Below are positions 61,044 through 64,000 of a stretch of DNA of 64,000 nt, piece after piece (within the stretch, counting starts at the first letter, position 1; every line of letters begins with the position of its first letter). This DNA comes from Pelagibius sp. Alg239-R121 (lineage in GTDB: Bacteria > Pseudomonadota > Alphaproteobacteria > Kiloniellales > Kiloniellaceae): assembly GCF_947331435.1 (NCBI RefSeq), contig NZ_CAMZOF010000008.1, positions 186,001-250,000 of the forward strand, in the 5' to 3' direction. The notes beneath the pieces were generated by a model. That model saw only the letters and a program-made list of their open reading frames with translations, was not told where the DNA came from and searched no databases. Both the position numbers and the translations under genes were made by a program.

Positions 61044-62378
61044 ATGGCATGGGATAACAAAGTTGTCTGGTCCGAGGGGATGTTCCTCCAGACCCAGCAC
61101 TTTCAGCAGAGCGATCGTTATTTTGAGCGATTGGTCCGCGGGCGGGTCGACGGTATTCGTCCCTACGCCTGGGGGGTACAGGATCTTCAGATAAACCGTG
61201 ATCTTCTGACCACTGGTAAGTTTGCCGTCAGTGTGTGCAGAGGTATTCTCGAGGACGGGACGCCTTTCAGCATACCTGATGACACCAATCATCCGCCGCC
61301 TCTGGATTTGCCCGAGAATGCCCGCGACTGCATTGTCTATCTTGCCCTGCCGGTGCGCCAGCCCGGCGGCTCCGAATTCGACCTCTCGGACTCCGACGAA
61401 GGTGTCGCGCGATACACCGCAGAGGAAGTCGAAACCGTCGATTCGAATATGGGAACGGAAACCGTTTCTAACATGCGTGTCGGCAAACTGCGGCTGCGCT
61501 ATCTGCTGGAGACGGATGAACGTGCCGGATATGTCTGCTTAGGGCTCGCGCGGATTGTCGAGGTGCGTGCAGATAAGAACGTGGTGCTTGACGAACGCTA
61601 CATTCCACCTTGCCTGGATTGCGCCGCTTATTCTGTTTTGAGCGGTATGATCAGTGAAATTCTCGGCCTGACGCACCATCGGGGTGAAGCATTGGCAGGA
61701 CGGGTTTCTGAATCCGGCACCAAAGGCGTTGCCGAAATTGCCGATTTCCTGCTGCTCCAGGCCGTAAACAGGTACGAACCCGTGCTGGCTCACCTGTCGT
61801 CGTCGGCGAATGTTCATCCGGAGGCCTTTTATTCTCTGGCACTGTCGATCGCCGGAGAGCTCGCGACTTTCACTGCACCCGGAAAACGCCCGGGAAAATT
61901 CGGCATTTACCGGCACGACGATCTCCAGGGAAGCTTTACGCCGGTCATGAAGGAACTGCGGCAGTCTCTGAGCGCGGTGCTGGAACAGACGGCCGTGCCG
62001 ATACCTCTGCAGGAGCGCAAGTACGGTATTCACGTTGCTGCTTTGGCGGATAAGGGGCTCCTGAGTAACTCAAGCTTCGTTCTGGCGGTGCGTGCCGATT
62101 TACCGGTCGAGACCCTGCGGCGGAGTTTTCCGAACCAGGCCAAGATCGGTTCTGTGGAACAGATCCGCGAACTGGTCAATGTTGCGCTGCCGGGTATTTC
62201 TTTGCGTCCGCTGCCGGTTGCACCCAGGCAGATCCCTTATCATGCCGGCGTGACCTATTTCGAGTTGGATCAAAGCGGGCAATATTGGAAACAGCTCAAA
62301 AATTCCGGCGGTATCGCCATCCATGTTTCGGGCGAGTTTCCACGGCTTGAAATGGAACTCTGGGCCATTAGGAATTAG
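61044..62378 (+). CDS. tssK: Type VI baseplate-membrane connector TssK
   Basis: 444 aa. MAWDNKVVWSEGMFLQTQHF, QQSDRYFERLVRGRVDGIRP and YAWGVQDLQINRDLLTTG are the signature TssK start; the C-terminal domain has SLRPLPVAPRQIPYHAGVTY and FELDQSGQYWKQLKNSGGIA then IHVSGEFP. It links the baseplate to TssL and TssM. The ATG at 61044 follows GAGAGGCAATAT. Confidence 0.96.
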   Translation: MAWDNKVVWSEGMFLQTQHFQQSDRYFERLVRGRVDGIRPYAWGVQDLQINRDLLTTGKFAVSVCRGILEDGTPFSIPDDTNHPPPLDLPENARDCIVYLALPVRQPGGSEFDLSDSDEGVARYTAEEVETVDSNMGTETVSNMRVGKLRLRYLLETDERAGYVCLGLARIVEVRADKNVVLDERYIPPCLDCAAYSVLSGMISEILGLTHHRGEALAGRVSESGTKGVAEIADFLLLQAVNRYEPVLAHLSSSANVHPEAFYSLALSIAGELATFTAPGKRPGKFGIYRHDDLQGSFTPVMKELRQSLSAVLEQTAVPIPLQERKYGIHVAALADKGLLSNSSFVLAVRADLPVETLRRSFPNQAKIGSVEQIRELVNVALPGISLRPLPVAPRQIPYHAGVTYFELDQSGQYWKQLKNSGGIAIHVSGEFPRLEMELWAIRN

Positions 62379-62446
62379 TGGCCCTGGTGGGTGAACGGAT
62401 GAAGAAAAAAAGGGCATTGGAACAACGTGCCTGAGGGGTTTAAAGC

Positions 62447-63832
62447 ATGAGCGACGACGATCCCTTTGATGAGGACCGCACGGTTTTGCGACCGACACCG
62501 GGCGGGCGCCGTCCGGGTGCAGGTCAAGCCGGAAGCGATTCCACACAGATGCCCGGTTCCGACAGGTCAACGGCGGATCGGGACAGGCCCGCATCGTCCC
62601 GGCGTGCGACAGCAACGGTGGCGGCTGCGGATCTAAGTCAGGCGAGCTTTAATCCGTTGGTTGGGGCGGCGACCTCTCTTTTAGGACTCGCCATTCGCTT
62701 GAAAAACTCAGGCCAGCTTAAGGATGTCGACAGCCTGCGCCGCCGGGTTATCGAAGAGGTCAAAGCTTTCGAACGACGGGCCAACGAGACTGGTTTGACG
62801 CCACAGTCGGTTCGTGCCGGCCGCTACGCCCTATGTGCGACTCTCGACGACCTGGTCCTCAATACTCCTTGGGGCGCGGCCAGCGCCTGGGGGCAGCAAA
62901 GTATGGTCGCTTTGTTCCACAATGAGACCTCAGGCGGAGAAAGATTTTACGACCTGCTCGAAAAACTGGAGCGTGATCCCGGCCGATATCCCGAAGTCCT
63001 TGAGCTGATGTATCTCTGCCTGTCCTTGGGTTTCGAGGGACAGTACCGGGTGATGACGCGCGGTTCCATCCGGCACGGTGAGGTTCGCGAGGGACTTTTC
63101 AGATTGATCCGGTCCCGGCGCGGTGATTTCGAACGCGATTTGTCCCCCCGTTGGCGCGGTGTCGATGCCGGCCACAAACCTTTGAGTTCCTATGTTCCGC
63201 TGTGGGTGATCGCGGTTGGCACGGCCGCGTTCGTTACTCTGATGTTCGTTCTCTTCAGTTACAGCCTGAATAACGATTCAGATGTCGTTGCTCTGGAGTT
63301 GCAGAATCTGCCCCCAAGCGGTCCGGTCACACTCGCGCGTGCGGATGCGCCCCCGCCGCCGCCGCCGCCCGAAATCAAGTCGGAGCTGTTGCCGCGGATT
63401 AAGGGGTTCCTTGAGGATGAAATCGCGCAGGGCTTGGTCGTGGTGAGCGAGGATGTGCAAGCCCTGACGATCCGCGTGCGCAACAAAGGGCTGTTTGGAT
63501 CGGGCAGTGCGGTGGTGCAGGACCGTTTTCAGCCAATTCTGGAACGTATAGGTACGGCCTTGAAGACAGAACCTGGGAAAATCATTGTTGCCGGACACAG
63601 CGACAACGTTCCAATTCGCACGGTCCGCTTCCCCTCCAACTGGCATCTATCACTGGCCCGCGCTTCATCAGTGGCAAAAATTTTGACCGGCTACCTCCAG
63701 GATCCCGGCCGTATGTCGGTGGATGGCCGCGCGGACAACGAACCGATCGCCTCGAACAAGACCGCCGAAGGACGCGCCGAAAACCGGCGGATTGAAATCA
63801 TCCTGATCAAGGAAGGAGCGGTGATACAATGA
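62447..63832 (+). CDS. tssL: Type VI membrane protein TssL with OmpA-like domain
   Basis: 461 aa. N-terminal cytoplasmic DotU domain: LSQASFNPLVGAATSLLGLA, AIRLKNSGQLKDVDSLRR and RYALCATLDDLVLNTPWGAA. One transmembrane helix (VPLWVIAVGTAAFVTLMFVL) lies at about 249-268, then a proline-rich hinge and an OmpA peptidoglycan-binding domain (IIVAGHSDNVPIRTV and NKTAEGRAENRRIEIILI) near residues 377-455. The OmpA extension replaces the separate TagL protein of other systems. It anchors the complex to the cell wall. Confidence 0.96.
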   Translation: MSDDDPFDEDRTVLRPTPGGRRPGAGQAGSDSTQMPGSDRSTADRDRPASSRRATATVAAADLSQASFNPLVGAATSLLGLAIRLKNSGQLKDVDSLRRRVIEEVKAFERRANETGLTPQSVRAGRYALCATLDDLVLNTPWGAASAWGQQSMVALFHNETSGGERFYDLLEKLERDPGRYPEVLELMYLCLSLGFEGQYRVMTRGSIRHGEVREGLFRLIRSRRGDFERDLSPRWRGVDAGHKPLSSYVPLWVIAVGTAAFVTLMFVLFSYSLNNDSDVVALELQNLPPSGPVTLARADAPPPPPPPEIKSELLPRIKGFLEDEIAQGLVVVSEDVQALTIRVRNKGLFGSGSAVVQDRFQPILERIGTALKTEPGKIIVAGHSDNVPIRTVRFPSNWHLSLARASSVAKILTGYLQDPGRMSVDGRADNEPIASNKTAEGRAENRRIEIILIKEGAVIQ

Positions 63833-63960
63833 CACGGCGAACCCGCTCTATTCCAGTGACCAGAGATTTTGGCCTGAGGTCCCGCACTCTGCAGCTTCTG
63901 CGGGTTTGGCCCCATAGCACAAGCCTTTCAGCGAGAGAGGGGGGCCGACAGGATGTCTAA
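63829..63960 (+). CDS. Possible 43-aa coupling ORF between tssL and tssM
   Basis: ATG at 63829 overlaps the tssL stop as ATGA, after GGAAGGAGCGGTGATACA, and opens a 43-codon basic frame (MTRRTRSIPVTRDFGLRSRT ...) ending at TAA 63958-63960, past the tssM start at 63953. It could couple tssM translation to tssL or be a small protein; chance is also possible. Confidence 0.3.
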   Translation: MTRRTRSIPVTRDFGLRSRTLQLLRVWPHSTSLSAREGGRQDV

Positions 63961-64000
63961 GCTTGTCGATATACTACGCTCACGCTGGTTCATTACCTTT
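63953..64000 (+). CDS. tssM: Type VI inner-membrane protein TssM (start only)
   Basis: The first 16 codons, MSKLVDILRSRWFITF, match the beginning of TssM/IcmF, a cytoplasmic stub leading into the first transmembrane helix. The ATG at 63953 follows GGGGGGCCGACAGG. The rest, expected to exceed 1100 residues, lies beyond the window. It follows tssL, as is usual. Confidence 0.8.
   Translation, partial: MSKLVDILRSRWFITF

Overview
The window looks like a chromosomal segment of an alphaproteobacterium, most likely from a Rhodospirillales-type lineage. I infer this from gene order and families, not from any database search. The markers are the nrdR-ribD-ribE-ribBX-ribH-nusB-thiL run, a bamE / cbp3-like / DUF177 / rpmF / plsX / fabH / ihfA / merR / tRNA-Pro neighbourhood, a MucR/Ros regulator, an LdtR-like regulator, an H+-pumping pyrophosphatase and a tripartite tricarboxylate (Tct) importer. 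I see no insertion sequence, integrase, phage gene or CRISPR array.

Region 1 (1-14.1 kb) is catabolic. A divergent pair of aldose dehydrogenases (aldo/keto reductase and XylB-type SDR) is followed by a LysE-type exporter, an orphan gene and a gene remnant with one in-frame stop. Next comes a tctC-tctB-tctA-lyase operon with a divergent LysR regulator and downstream SDR, VOC and GNAT genes. The region ends with a valine-degradation operon (acyl-CoA dehydrogenase, 3-hydroxyisobutyryl-CoA hydrolase, 3-hydroxyisobutyrate dehydrogenase) and an LdtR-like MarR regulator closed by a very strong terminator.

Region 2 (14.1-36.5 kb) is mostly housekeeping. It holds a DUF6898-like small protein, a long non-coding stretch with hairpins, mucR with repeat motifs upstream, rpiB, glyA, the riboflavin operon, thiL, a FliL-like anchored protein, YciI and PhzF proteins, two membrane transporters, hppA, a persulfide dioxygenase, bamE, the CBP3-like chaperone, yceD, rpmF, plsX, fabH, ihfA, a MerR regulator and tRNA-Pro(GGG) with its own promoter.

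Region 3 (36.6-41.5 kb) holds a citryl-CoA lyase-like gene overlapping a class III CoA-transferase gene, a divergent IclR regulator, a small DUF1344 protein, a trypsin-like lipoprotein and a 636-bp gap.

Region 4 (41.5 kb to the end) is a nearly complete type VI secretion locus on the plus strand: tssA, tssB, two tssC paralogues, tagJ, tssE, tssF, tssG, a SAM methyltransferase, clpV, hcp, vgrG, an unrecognised 192-aa gene, fha, tssJ, tssK, tssL (with an OmpA domain) and the first codons of tssM. Sheath (TssB/C), baseplate (TssE/F/G/K), tube and spike (Hcp/VgrG), membrane complex (TssJ/L/M), recycling ATPase (ClpV) and an FHA scaffold are all present. The parts that do not belong to the core machine, the methyltransferase and the 192-aa protein, are the best candidates for something undescribed.
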